From NCBI GenBank assembly GCA_037447655.1, contig JBBHKE010001196.1, positions 1-64,000 on the forward strand: a DNA stretch of 64,000 bases, written 5' to 3'. Positions 43,265-52,740 of the stretch are shown here, one piece after another (position 1 is the first letter of the stretch; each line of letters opens with the position of its first letter). The stretch comes from Zygnema cylindricum. Its lineage: Eukaryota; Streptophyta; Zygnematophyceae; Zygnematales; Zygnemataceae. Under the pieces are notes generated by a model. That model made no database searches. It was not told the origin of the DNA and was given only the letters and a program-made list of their open reading frames with translations. Made by a program: the position numbers and the translations under genes.

Positions 43265-44762
43265 TGGACGTTATAATTAAAGACAAAAAGAATCAAAGTT
43301 ATTAGGAATTGTGTGATTGAGTGAGAATTTCATTATGAAACAAGATCCTTTTAAACAAAGTATGACAATTCTAACTACTATGGATAATATTGCATTACGC
43401 TACACAAAGTAGATTTGGGCAGCTACATGAAACTCTGAGACCTCCATTGGCCCTCAGAGTAATTTGATCTAAATGAAGCTACTCTAGATAGTGCCGACTC
43501 CAAGTTGATATAAACCAAAATGTCTGACCCCTTGACAGTCAAAACCCCAATATAGATTCACCCCTAGGAAATAACACTTTCTGCGTGCTCATTTCCACCA
43601 CAAAATGCAAAGTTAGAATATGAGATTTGGACACATTCACCCACTTTGACTTTCCCTTAGAAATACCGCCATCTTGGCAGACAAAATTTTAGACCCACTA
43701 TTCTCTTGTGTAGCCTACACTCCCCTGAGTCCGCGACAAAAATAATCACTGAAAATGGTCAAGTAAATTGATAGTTATGGTTGGCCAAAGTTTGCCGTTT
43801 ATACAAGGTGCGCTCTGAGAGAGGCAGCTACCTACCCAAAATTTTCTAAGTCCTATTCCCCCTCTAAAACTCTATCTACTGAAGTACGGCACCAATCAAA
43901 TTACTGTGTTGTATAAAAAAGTACAGGCGCCGGTGTACTTTCTGTACCGCCATCGTACTACATTGCAAAAATGTCGACACGTGTAATAGCCGGATTTGTT
44001 CCCGCAATCTTCGGAGTCGCCGCAATCCAACATTGTCGCGCCACGTGTCACATGACGTGGCGATGGCTGAAAAACGCCAAAAGTACATATTCCGTGATCG
44101 CGGCGCCTATCGTGGCCGTCTGATCAAACTGGATACATTTGTAGCAGTTGAAAATACACGCGCGATATTTGTTTCGCGTTCGAAACAAATGCGCAATATC
44201 CGTTTCATAAAATACATTAAATCGTACTCCGTACTATACAAAATTGTTGCTATGCATTACGTATCTATTTACCGTTATACGAACTAGTCTACGTGTAAAA
44301 ATATAAATATTTGTCAAACCTATTATACTCTAGCATTGGATTTAGACTTATTGGTTAAAGCTAACGTCTAGTTTGACGAACGGCAGGTACCCGGATCAAA
44401 TTATGGGTCCGTCAAACCTTTTAGATAACTCTATCAAGATTTGCCTTCTTGTCCTCTTTGGAGAGCCTAGGCTGCCATGGATCCAACTCCTCTTCAAGTC
44501 TTCAGTGATTGCGACAAGTGTGGGGACTTGAGTGAAGAGTTAGAGGCAGGCTGTCACTGTCCCTTTTTTGCCTTTTATTTTATAATCTCTAGACCTAGAA
44601 AAAACTTAAATTTCAACACTACACACAGACCAAATCTATTAGTCAAAGTTGACCAACGAAAGAAAAAAAAGAAAAAGACCAAATGTACAATTAGGAGACT
44701 GCACATGAAATAAGTGGAGTACGATCATGTTGACTTAGGATAAAAGAGACTAAAGTGGACAA
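43265..44762 (-). repeat. 5' LTR of element H, split by solo LTR L and cut by N
   Basis: The segments 43265-43427 and 44619-44762 align with the LTR at 3406-3805. The LTR is interrupted after GACTAAAGTGGACAA by the start of element N, so its outer part is beyond the window. Confidence 0.6.
43428..44618 (-). mobile_element. Solo LTR L
   Basis: The 1191-bp sequence starts TGAAACTCTGAGACC and ends AATTTCAACA, flanked by a perfect 5-bp duplication CTACA (43423-43427 and 44619-44623). It has no internal region. Its tRNA-like module lies on the plus strand near 44345-44415 and a CCACGTGT box is at 44041. Confidence 0.93.
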
Positions 44763-44988
44763 TGCAATTCTGTGGTCTCCATTGACCCACAGAATGGGCA
44801 ACCCATGTAAAGCCTCTAGGTTATCTTATGCCCCTTCCTCTTTCCCAATAAATAAGTGCCGCCCTGGCACACAAGTATTCCAACCACCTTTAAGCTTGTG
44901 AGGACCCGACTTTGTTGAGCTAAACGCAAAAATAATCACTGAATTTGCAAGCAGTAAGTTATGGTTGGTCAAAGATGACCCTTAAAGT
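44763..44988 (-). repeat. 3' LTR of element N (family F), left part
   Basis: The LTR starts TGCAATTCTGTGGTC and follows the F family to CCCTTAAAGT. It is interrupted by element M and resumes at 57654. The total is about 896 bp, close to the 882-887 bp of the G LTRs. Confidence 0.85.
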
Positions 44989-46232
44989 TGTCATGCACGA
45001 TTACATTTTATTGCCTATGGAGGAATTTCGACCCTATTATGACTTCATTGGATGCGGTTTCGGACCAATTTTGGAGTTAGTTATTATTGGGCCGGCAGGG
45101 CACCAAAAGCTATTTTTGAGAGACGATTTTGACTCCACCGTTTATTGTTTTGATCTGGAATCAAACGTCCTATTACATTCTATGTAGCGTAGCTGATAGA
45201 ACTTTACTTTACTTAATTTGGATAATTAGGCTACGAGATATGTTAGGTCAAAGTAGTCTTTTGGTACAGTTTTTGAAAACTTTGATGTACAGTAACTTTG
45301 CAACGGATCATTCAAATACGCTGTATTTTATATTGGTAGATAGAACATTTTAATACCTTTGCAATAAGATTTGGTTTGTATTAATCCAATAGATATTTGG
45401 AGAGATATGGCAGTTTCTGTAAACTGCATAATATAGGTTAATTACTGACTTTTTGAAGTAATGATTGCTTTGGTCGGTTGGAAATTGGTACAGGCTGTCC
45501 AACCGACGGTTCATAAGTCAAAGGTTCTGACGTTTTCGGGAATTAAACATAGAATAAGTCCCGTAGTGTCAGTTTTTGATGCTAAGTATTAGTTCTAAGT
45601 GTTTTAGGTTGTTGGAACTCAATATTGCATTGGAAATGTAGGCTCAGAACTGTCTCTCAGTTCTGTCGCCTTCCAAAACCTGAACTCACCAGAAAAGAGC
45701 TATTTTGCCAGCCTCCCTTTTGCCATCTTTGGATCATGTTGGAGTTGCCTTCCAGTTAGTCAATTTGTGTCTTGTTTGGCAACCAGGATACTTGGGGCTT
45801 TTTGATTGCAATAGTCCTTGGGATTCTAAAGGAGGGAGTTGGACGGATCCCTGATTGGGAGGGATCCGTGGGGTTTCTGGATCTTTGGATTCTGATCACG
45901 GGAGTTTTTCCGTGGCCTCAGTTTGCTCCTCTGGGTGGGTCAAAACCCTTATTAAGTTAGCATTTGGGGACGCTTGAATGTTACTTATTTTGTGCTTAAT
46001 TATTTGGAATATGTTTATGTATTGTGGTGAATGGCTGCTGTTTGAGTAGGGTAGGAGGCAATATTGTTAAGTCTGCAGAAATCACTGTCATAAATGTTAT
46101 GGCAGTCTAAATTATTTCCATTTTGATTTGATTTGTTAATTCCCAGGATTACGGTTATGGTTGACTTTCTTTTGTTTAAAGTTGTTAGCATAGCCCACCG
46201 AGCTTGATGATATTAAAGCTCGCGGTTAGACA
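44989..46232 (+). repeat. 5' partial LTR (segment Y) of M
   Basis: It is 1244 bp, starts TGTCATGCACG and ends GGTTAGACA, identical in extent to 56191-57434. The normal LTR start (TGATTCAAG, segment X) is missing here and is found instead at the far right end. The several short frames in Y (for example 44993-45187) occur in both copies and have no recognisable domain. Confidence 0.9.
45653..45667 (+). promoter_or_regulatory. Probable RNA 5' end and self-primer of M
   Basis: TCTCTCAGTTCTGTC is the exact reverse complement of 46229-46243, which spans the LTR end and the bases just after it. In Tf1-type elements the transcript's first 11 nt pair with the primer site in this way. If the RNA starts here, its first 11 nt pair with 46233-46243. 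The start is inferred from this pairing. An AT-rich AATATTGCA about 30 bp upstream could act as TATA element. Confidence 0.55.
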
Positions 46233-46243
46233 GAACTGAGAGA
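46233..46243 (+). other. Putative self-priming primer-binding site of M
   Basis: GAACTGAGAGA directly follows the LTR terminus TTAGACA. It does not look like the complement of a tRNA 3' end (no TGG start) or of the initiator tRNA-Met half site used by the Copia elements here. It is complementary to 45653-45663 in the LTR. Confidence 0.6.
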
Positions 46244-46377
46244 CCGTGCATTGTTGTATTTCTTATAAGGTGCACTTGTGTCTTTGATTTCAGTTTATTT
46301 TATTTAAAATGTCAAAAAAATAAAATATAGATGGATGTTGGAATGGTAGGGGAGGTGGGGGGGCACCTCGTAGAGAC

Positions 46378-47851
46378 ATGTTTCAAACCCCGGAAATGGG
46401 TGAAACTAGTTCTTCTTCCCGCAGGGCTGGCCAAATTTCTGCAGATTCGGGGAAGCCATCGTTGCCATCGGTTTCTCCTACAGGTGGAGGACAAGACCCT
46501 CCAAATCTCCCAAGTCCTTCCCCAATTTTTCCTCTTCCGTCCACTCCTCCCATTGGGATGTCAACTGAAGATTTCCCCACTCTAGCAGAATCCGTTGAGC
46601 GAAGACGAGCTTCTCGGCCATTTCCACCAATTAGGAGGGCTTCACATTCTCCTTCTTCTTATTCGGCAGCTTCCACTCACTCTCCTATAACTGGACCAGC
46701 TACCCGTGCTAAGCAACCTCACCTTAAGTTCCCAATTCCACCACCAGACTTACAGGAAATCGTTGGGAGGAACGAGCTTAGGGCTTTGTATGGGCAACAA
46801 TCACGTGATCGAAGGGGTCCTAAAGATACTAATAGAGGAGCTAGGTCGAGAGCAGACGTGTCCGAATCATGGAGGAGCCAGGGGAAGGAAAAGCCGAAGA
46901 TTTCTCCGCTACCACATTCTGATTTTTCGACCACCGAATCCGTTACTTTGGGGAGCGGTTATGGAAGACGAAACCCAAGGGATCTAACAGCTAGGAGGCC
47001 TACATTGGACCTAGGGGATTCCTCAACATTGAATTTTCCCACATCTTCACCACCTTCTCCCAATTTTGGCAAGGTTTCGTCGAAAGAGGGGAAAATTGCT
47101 GACTTTCCTTCACCCACGGGGGGGGGGGGGAAATCAAGAGCAAGGAGGAGTAATTTCGGAATTAGTTGTAGAAGGGGTACAACTTGATTTACCGGTCCAG
47201 ATTTCAGAGTTACATGAGGTAGAGGGAAAAATTGGAATACTCGGAGATCCAATTTTGGGGGAAGTAGAGGAAGGGGGAGCAGATGCTACACCAGAGGTTG
47301 AACAACGAGATTGGAGTCTTTTCTCAAATAAATCGGCAGGGATTGAGCCTATAGTGGAGGGGGATTTGGGAGTAGGTGGAACAGGTCCAAGGGATGACTT
47401 ATTTCCTATTCCATCGTTGGTACTTACTCCGACCAACAATCCAGAACTAGACTCCCTCCTTTTTCGATATAGATCTGCAAGGGCTCCTGATCCAGGAGAA
47501 GCACCTTTGGAGGAGGTCCCGGATATAGATCAGATTCCGACTCCCATTCCTCGACAGTTTGAGCATCTCCTTCCCATTCCTCCCCCTATTGATCCTATTT
47601 TTCCTCCCATTATGCGTTCCGTTGGACACCAACGGTTTGATTTAACTGGGCTGATGTCTGCCATTCAAGCGGAATTAAATGTTGGGGTAGAGAGAGATGC
47701 TTCCACAGGGTTAGGGAAGAGTGGAAAGGGACAGATTGGGATTCGAAGGGTCACGAAAATTAGAAGGGAAGTGGGGGAATCGTCCAGGGCAACAACTAAA
47801 CCATTGGGGGTTGGGCGATTGTCTTGGAAAAGACCACGAGGGGTTAGATAG
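46378..47851 (+). pseudogene. N-terminal Gag region of M, frameshifted at a 13-G run
   Basis: The frame opens at ATG 46378 with MFQTPEMGETSSSSRR and is rich in Ser, Pro and Arg, apparently disordered. At a run of 13 G (47118-47130) it shifts: one frame ends at 47187, while the frame that continues to 47851 (PTNNPELDSLLFRYRSARAP) is in register with all later M frames up to the methyltransferase. Either the G-run length differs from the active element or slippage is used. A TAG at 47849-47851 ends this piece; reading resumes at once in the same frame. The role is unknown, probably a matrix-like Gag arm. Confidence 0.55.
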
Positions 47852-48484
47852 ACTGATGATACTCTCTCTGGATCTGATGCATTGGTACACGAAAATACGG
47901 GGACGGAAGCAACACACATTTCATCACCAAATGGAACTGACAATCGGAGAGTTAGACTTCGAGTGGATCCAGGGGTGATTTTCAAGGAGAATTTTCAAAA
48001 AGTACAAGAAAATTTGGAAATTAGATTACAACAACTCTCACCCACTCCTGTAGCTATATCCCTTATCATTCCCCATATCAGAACAAACCCCTCTCCTTCA
48101 CCTCCTTCTCCCTCTAGCTCCTCCACCTCGTCTTCTGCACCGTCTTCACCCATTTCTCCTATTCCGCCTACTAGAGACTTAGACCCCAATCCCACCTTTA
48201 GCTCATCTCATTCCCATCCTCCACCTATTGAGGAAGAGGAACATGTGCACCGACAGGGTGATGGAGGTAAAATCATAGAGAAATCAATTTCATCTCATTC
48301 CCCTCCTTCTTCACCATCCACCCCTTCTTCCCTTTCCTCTTCAAAATCCTCGTCAGTTGTTCCTGATTCTTATAGCCCTTCAGGGCCACCCGATCCTCCT
48401 TCACCGGCTGGGAGTGTGCCATCTTCTGGAAATCCCCTTTCTCCTATCTTTGATACCAGTACCAGGGAAACCAAGGGGTTTTGA
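47852..48484 (+). pseudogene. Ser/Pro-rich Gag linker of M
   Basis: This is the same frame as the previous piece, between single stops at 47849 and 48482 (TGA). The protein has long Ser/Pro stretches (PSPPSPSSSSTSSSAP) and no recognised domain. It is likely a flexible part of Gag upstream of capsid. Confidence 0.5.
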
Positions 48485-49369
48485 TTGCCGTTTGAGGACG
48501 GTTTCCGGATGGGGGATAACTCGAGGTTATTTACAAGGGATGCATCGGGCATTTCTTTTTCCTTGTTTAAACTCCAATGGGAGTCTTTTTATGCCGCTGA
48601 AGTTAAGAAGTATCGAGGAGGTGTTGTACCGATAGACTTAGAGCGGATGTTATTTCCCATGATGGTGGATCGATTGGCAGGAGGGGCTTTATCGGATTAC
48701 ATGGAGAGGAAGACGGGTTTAACTTCTCCAACCATCAAAATTTCGGATCCGACCTTAGACCACGCCCATGTTACTGCGGTTGCTGATCTAGAGGCAACTA
48801 TCCGTCACCCAATTTCAGCCACGTACACGTTTGATGATAAGTTACGTGATGAGACATTCGCTTACTCCCAGATGAAGAGATCAGAGTATGTCGCAATTGC
48901 TGCTACAAGGATGGAGGCGAATTCCCAACCTTGTACAACATTATTGGGTATATGGGAGACTCAGTATACCGAGCGAAATGAGGCTTCCATGCGAGAGTTC
49001 CATGAATTTAAACGAAAGCCAGATGAAACTCCTCTCACTATGTACAACCGCCTTGCTAATCTTTGTGTTCGGACTCAGCAAGATATTAAGAATCCGTTGA
49101 TAATTGCTAAGTTTGAACATGCATTATCAAAATCCCTTGATCTGAAAACGACCCGAAATTTAGAGAATTGGACAGCCCAAAAGGCTCTCAATGGACATCC
49201 TATCACTGCTTTTGATCTTGCTACCGTTGTTCAAAAATACCATGATCATTTTGCAGATCGAGAAGCTCAAGAGAGGACCATGACAGGGAAAATTCGAAAA
49301 GAGGAAGCATTTGCTGGATCCAACACTCCTTTTGTCACCATTGTTGATTTAAATGCTGCCGTATCTTGA
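48485..49369 (+). CDS. Capsid-like Gag domain of M
   Basis: The frame continues from the preceding piece after a single TGA. The 294 codons are largely helical and contain FHEFKRKPDETPLTMYNRLA followed by a conserved F..ALS, the pattern of the gypsy Gag capsid domain (a flexible K...E.......L..L run after a long helix). It would build the particle. It ends at a lone TGA (49367-49369), after which the same frame goes on with the nucleocapsid. Confidence 0.65.
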   Translation: MPFEDGFRMGDNSRLFTRDASGISFSLFKLQWESFYAAEVKKYRGGVVPIDLERMLFPMMVDRLAGGALSDYMERKTGLTSPTIKISDPTLDHAHVTAVADLEATIRHPISATYTFDDKLRDETFAYSQMKRSEYVAIAATRMEANSQPCTTLLGIWETQYTERNEASMREFHEFKRKPDETPLTMYNRLANLCVRTQQDIKNPLIIAKFEHALSKSLDLKTTRNLENWTAQKALNGHPITAFDLATVVQKYHDHFADREAQERTMTGKIRKEEAFAGSNTPFVTIVDLNAAVS

Positions 49370-51364
49370 GCAATGAAGGGGAAAGGAGTGGCTGAACCGA
49401 ATCCGCAAGCTCACGGAGTGGATAGACAAATCTTATTCTCATGCAACAATTGTGGACAAGTTGGACATGGGTGGCAAAAATGTCCGAGACCTTTATCAGT
49501 TGAGTTAGCAGCAAAGAGGGCAAAGATTGACAACGAACGAGATGCTTGGAATGTGGCACGTGGAATTGGTGATCAGAAAAACGGAAAGGATGGTGGAGGT
49601 CGAGATCACGGGAAAAGAGGTGATACATCAGATGCACAGCAGGTGGAATTTCAGAGAATTCGTCAAATTAAGCTTCCTCAGTTGGACCATCGGAACATTC
49701 CTGATGATTTGCGGGCAAAGTTCTCTACTCCCAACACGACATGCGAGGCGTGTGGATATCAGAGCCATACGGCGGCTCAATGTTTTCGGAAACACGGGAT
49801 TCCGAAAGAATTGCTTAAATATGTGAAAACTAATCCTGCTACCGGGAAGGCATTTATGAGTATTCCGACATTTTGTCAGATTTATCTTCCTCGTGGGACA
49901 TTTCAACCCGAGGGGGAGAGGAATGAACCCGATCCGGTTTGGGGGGCACAATTCGGAAAACCAACAGCTTATGAAACAAAATTACAGAAAGAGTTGTCGG
50001 AAGTTAAACTCAAACTTGATTTATTGATGAGAGAGAACGCAAGCAAAGGTGCTTCTTCTTCAAAGTCGACCAAGAAATTAGAGAAAGAGGCACGGTTGGC
50101 TTACCTAACTCAACAAATGGCAGCTTTACAGACAGAAGATTCAGATTCAGAGGAGGATCCGGAAGGATGGGAGAGTTCAGACCACTCTCGGATGAGTGGA
50201 TTGTTTGCAGGTGATCCGATTTTGTTTAATGTTGGCATTGGAGAGAGTAGGAGACAATTAAGAAAAACCATTGAGGATCAAAGGAAAGACAAGTTACCGG
50301 CGAAACCCATTGATCATGAGAGGAAGGGGCAATCTGACATTCTTTCTTTTACCCCTCGGCAAGTCATTTTGAAGACGAAAGTCGGTTTGGGGGTTAAGGC
50401 TGATTCTCCCCCACCACCTCTACCAAAGATGACCCCTTCTGTTGATCCAACCTCTGATCCAGTCCCACCAGACACAACAGAAGACAAATCGGACAAATCC
50501 TCTACTTCTCCTCTCACCATTAAGGTGGAATCTCATCCTACTTCGGTATCGAATCCGCCTGTCCCACCTTCTCGGCCCTCCGCCATGTTGGTGGATCTTC
50601 TCATCCCACACTCTATAGAGTTAGTTCGCACTTTGGCTAACTCCCACCAAATTTCGGATGAGGAACTCATTTCGGCATTAGGATCTAAGATCACCGGCAG
50701 GGTGACATCCACAGATGCCTTTAGAGCACCCATTTCATCTTCCGATTCCAGTTTCGGTAGCTCGGCAAAGGTGCCAATCGCCGATAGGGATTACTCCTCT
50801 TTAGCCGTTGCATATATTGGAAATTCTACTAGACACTTTAAGATCAATAGTTATGGTGGTTTTCTCCAGACAGTGGTTGATACTGGTGCCCTTCCTAACC
50901 TTATATCTACTAGTGCTTTGGAGAAGTTACCACCCAATTGGAGGCCGAAAGTATTCCCAAGCAAGGTGTGCCTAAGTACAGTTAGTAGTGGTAATCAACC
51001 AGTTTTTGGTATGGTGAAGGGCATGGACATCGAATTTGGGGATGATGTAGGTCAGAAGATTTCTATTCGCCTTCCTTTCCTCGTGGTCGAGGGCAACCAG
51101 TTTGAAATTTTATTGGGAACACACACTTGGACCCGATTGGGAGCCATGGTAGATTTTTGGAGCGAACAAATCTGCATTCGGGATTTGCCAACTTCACCGG
51201 CTCGCCGAGTTTTTGTCCCTCTCACCTTGTGGGGACGTCACCATTCCCAAGAGGCAGCAGCAGGCTGCTACCCCGTTTACACTAGCAATGTGTCCTCAAT
51301 TCATTCTTCTAAATTTTCTGTGGAATCGGAGGATGAATCTACCGACATTGCACCGCTTGTATAG
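49370..51364 (+). CDS. Nucleocapsid and aspartic protease of M
   Basis: The 663 codons from ATG 49373 start with a CCHC zinc knuckle CNNCGQVGHGWQKC at residues 24-37 and have a second, CEACGYQSHTAAQC, at 124-137. A coiled-coil-like segment (KLQKELSEVKLKLDLLMREN) lies near residues 203-222 and a Pro/Ser linker near 345-410. The retropepsin motif VVDTGALPNLIS has catalytic Asp503, and a second conserved ILLGTHTW block follows near 582. The protein would bind genomic RNA and cut the polyprotein. It ends at TAG 51362-51364, directly followed in frame by the methyltransferase region. Confidence 0.82.
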   Translation, partial: AMKGKGVAEPNPQAHGVDRQILFSCNNCGQVGHGWQKCPRPLSVELAAKRAKIDNERDAWNVARGIGDQKNGKDGGGRDHGKRGDTSDAQQVEFQRIRQIKLPQLDHRNIPDDLRAKFSTPNTTCEACGYQSHTAAQCFRKHGIPKELLKYVKTNPATGKAFMSIPTFCQIYLPRGTFQPEGERNEPDPVWGAQFGKPTAYETKLQKELSEVKLKLDLLMRENASKGASSSKSTKKLEKEARLAYLTQQMAALQTEDSDSEEDPEGWESSDHSRMSGLFAGDPILFNVGIGESRRQLRKTIEDQRKDKLPAKPIDHERKGQSDILSFTPRQVILKTKVGLGVKADSPPPPLPKMTPSVDPTSDPVPPDTTEDKSDKSSTSPLTIKVESHPTSVSNPPVPPSRPSAMLVDLLIPHSIELVRTLANSHQISDEELISALGSKITGRVTSTDAFRAPISSSDSSFGSSAKVPIADRDYSSLAVAYIGNSTRHFKINSYGGFLQTVVDTGALPNLISTSALEKLPPNWRPKVFPSKVCLSTVSSGNQPVFGMVKGMDIEFGDDVGQKISIRLPFLVVEGNQFEILLGTHTWTRLGAMVDFWSEQICIRDLPTSPARRVFVPLTLWGRHHSQEAAAGCYPVYTSNVSSIHSSKFSVESEDESTDIAPLV

Positions 51365-52711
51365 CAATTCCCGATCTCCGCTGAGTGGGAGGAATCCCAC
51401 AAACGGAGATTGGAGGTAGCGGCTTCTTTGAGACGAAGTCACGAAAAAGTGTTCAAGGTTTTGATAGATGAGGAGACATTGCCTTCTACGACAAAAGAAT
51501 GTAAAAGAGGGACCGAATTTCAACATTTTATTCAGGGCCAAATTTTGAAGCCACTTCCTCGGAAAGTGGTTGATTTGACACCGGAGCCGGCAGGGTTAAC
51601 AGTGGTCTCCTTATTTTCTGGCATCAGTACGGATTTAGAAGCTTTATTGATGAACGGCCACCAGATTAGAAGTTATTGGGCCGTGGAAATTTCATCTTCA
51701 ACTCGGGCAGCGAGCGAATTTCGACTATTAGAGCTTCACCGATTGTACCCTCTCCAATTACCTGTTTCTGCTATTTCACAATCTCATCATCGACTCCCAC
51801 AAAATGTTGACTTGATTACCTCGCAACACATCCGAGATTTGGGGGGGGTAGATTTAGTGATAGCCGGCTGGCCTTGTCAAGGGTATTCTCAGGCAGGGAA
51901 GGGAAGGGGAAATTGTGACAGTCGGAGTCGTTTATTCTATCAAATGGTTTTTATTCTCAATCTTTTGCAACTACATCAGCACAAACCGTTGGGATATTTG
52001 TTGGAGAATGTCTTTCCTGGTGCGGATCAACGTAGTAAGGTAGTTACTGCTTGGCAAGAGACAATTCACTATTTAGGGGAGCCTTTGGTGTTTGATGCAG
52101 CTCAGATGGGGTCTCGTGCTTATCGTCTTCGCTCGTATTGGACCAATCTTGCTCCTCTTTCACTGTTGAAAGCAGCCGTGGGATTACAAAAGCGTCCTCC
52201 AAACCTCACCGTCGATCAGATTTTGGACAAAGGCCGTACAGCTACTCCTGTCACGTCTACACCTCGACAACCATTTTATGACTGCAACAAATCCGGTCAG
52301 CCGAGAGGCGCACTCCCCACTCTTGTTTCTTTTCCCCGGAGCCATGCTTATCGCTTAGGTTCCCCTGGCATGATCTTTGACACCAATACACAGAAATGGG
52401 ATGTGCCTAACATCAATGAACGAGAACGAGCCATGGGTTTTCGCACCAATACTACCGCTGCTCCTAGCCTCTCCCTTGACACCCGTTGCCGTTTGATTGG
52501 TCAAGCTATGGATTTACATGCATTACGGTGGTTAGTTGGACTTTCACTATCTTATGGTCCCTTGCATTCTCACCAGCATCGCGCTTCATTTTTACAAGCT
52601 CCAGCTCGCCTGGCTATGCAGGTCACACTAGCGCTTGGGGGGGGGAGAGATAGAAAAATTCATCAAAAAATCCAACAACAGAAAACCCGGGGGGGGGACC
52701 AAAAGAAATAG
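51365..52711 (+). CDS. C5-cytosine DNA methyltransferase domain of M
   Basis: The frame continues that of the protease after one stop; the first ATG is at 51410 (433 codons). Motifs in the normal, non-permuted order, numbered from that ATG: I, SLFSGIST 67-74 (AdoMet binding); II, AVEISSSTRA with the AdoMet-contacting Glu; IV, AGWPCQGYSQAG with catalytic Cys156; VI, LLENV with Glu199; VIII, SRAYRLRSYW 235-244; IX, RGALPTLVSFPRSHAYR from 299; X, RLIGQAMDLHALRWLV from 361. The pattern is closest to DNMT3-like enzymes. Retrotransposon-borne enzymes of this type are known from charophytes and dinoflagellates and can methylate CG de novo. It could methylate the element's own DNA. The 3' end shifts frame at 9-G runs (52637-52645, 52689-52697). 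Confidence 0.9.
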   Translation, partial: QFPISAEWEESHKRRLEVAASLRRSHEKVFKVLIDEETLPSTTKECKRGTEFQHFIQGQILKPLPRKVVDLTPEPAGLTVVSLFSGISTDLEALLMNGHQIRSYWAVEISSSTRAASEFRLLELHRLYPLQLPVSAISQSHHRLPQNVDLITSQHIRDLGGVDLVIAGWPCQGYSQAGKGRGNCDSRSRLFYQMVFILNLLQLHQHKPLGYLLENVFPGADQRSKVVTAWQETIHYLGEPLVFDAAQMGSRAYRLRSYWTNLAPLSLLKAAVGLQKRPPNLTVDQILDKGRTATPVTSTPRQPFYDCNKSGQPRGALPTLVSFPRSHAYRLGSPGMIFDTNTQKWDVPNINERERAMGFRTNTTAAPSLSLDTRCRLIGQAMDLHALRWLVGLSLSYGPLHSHQHRASFLQAPARLAMQVTLALGGGRDRKIHQKIQQQKTRGGDQKK

Positions 52712-52740
52712 GGAAGCAAGTTTATAGGGTAGAGGATGTT

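Noticed and set aside
44993-45960. Frames in segment Y of the M LTR (for example near 44993-45187 and 45772-45960) as small genes
   Set aside because: They are repeated at 56177-57162 because Y is LTR sequence, have no recognisable domain and lie upstream of or around the inferred RNA start.
46312-48552. Long minus-strand frames opposite the M gag region
   Set aside because: They are shadows of the GC- and Ser/Pro-rich gag coding strand; no domain is visible.
51410-52711. Methyltransferase as a host DRM or CMT gene interrupted by a transposon
   Set aside because: It is in frame with gag-protease, has no introns and no UBA, BAH or chromodomain, and lies between protease and RT inside near-identical LTR parts.
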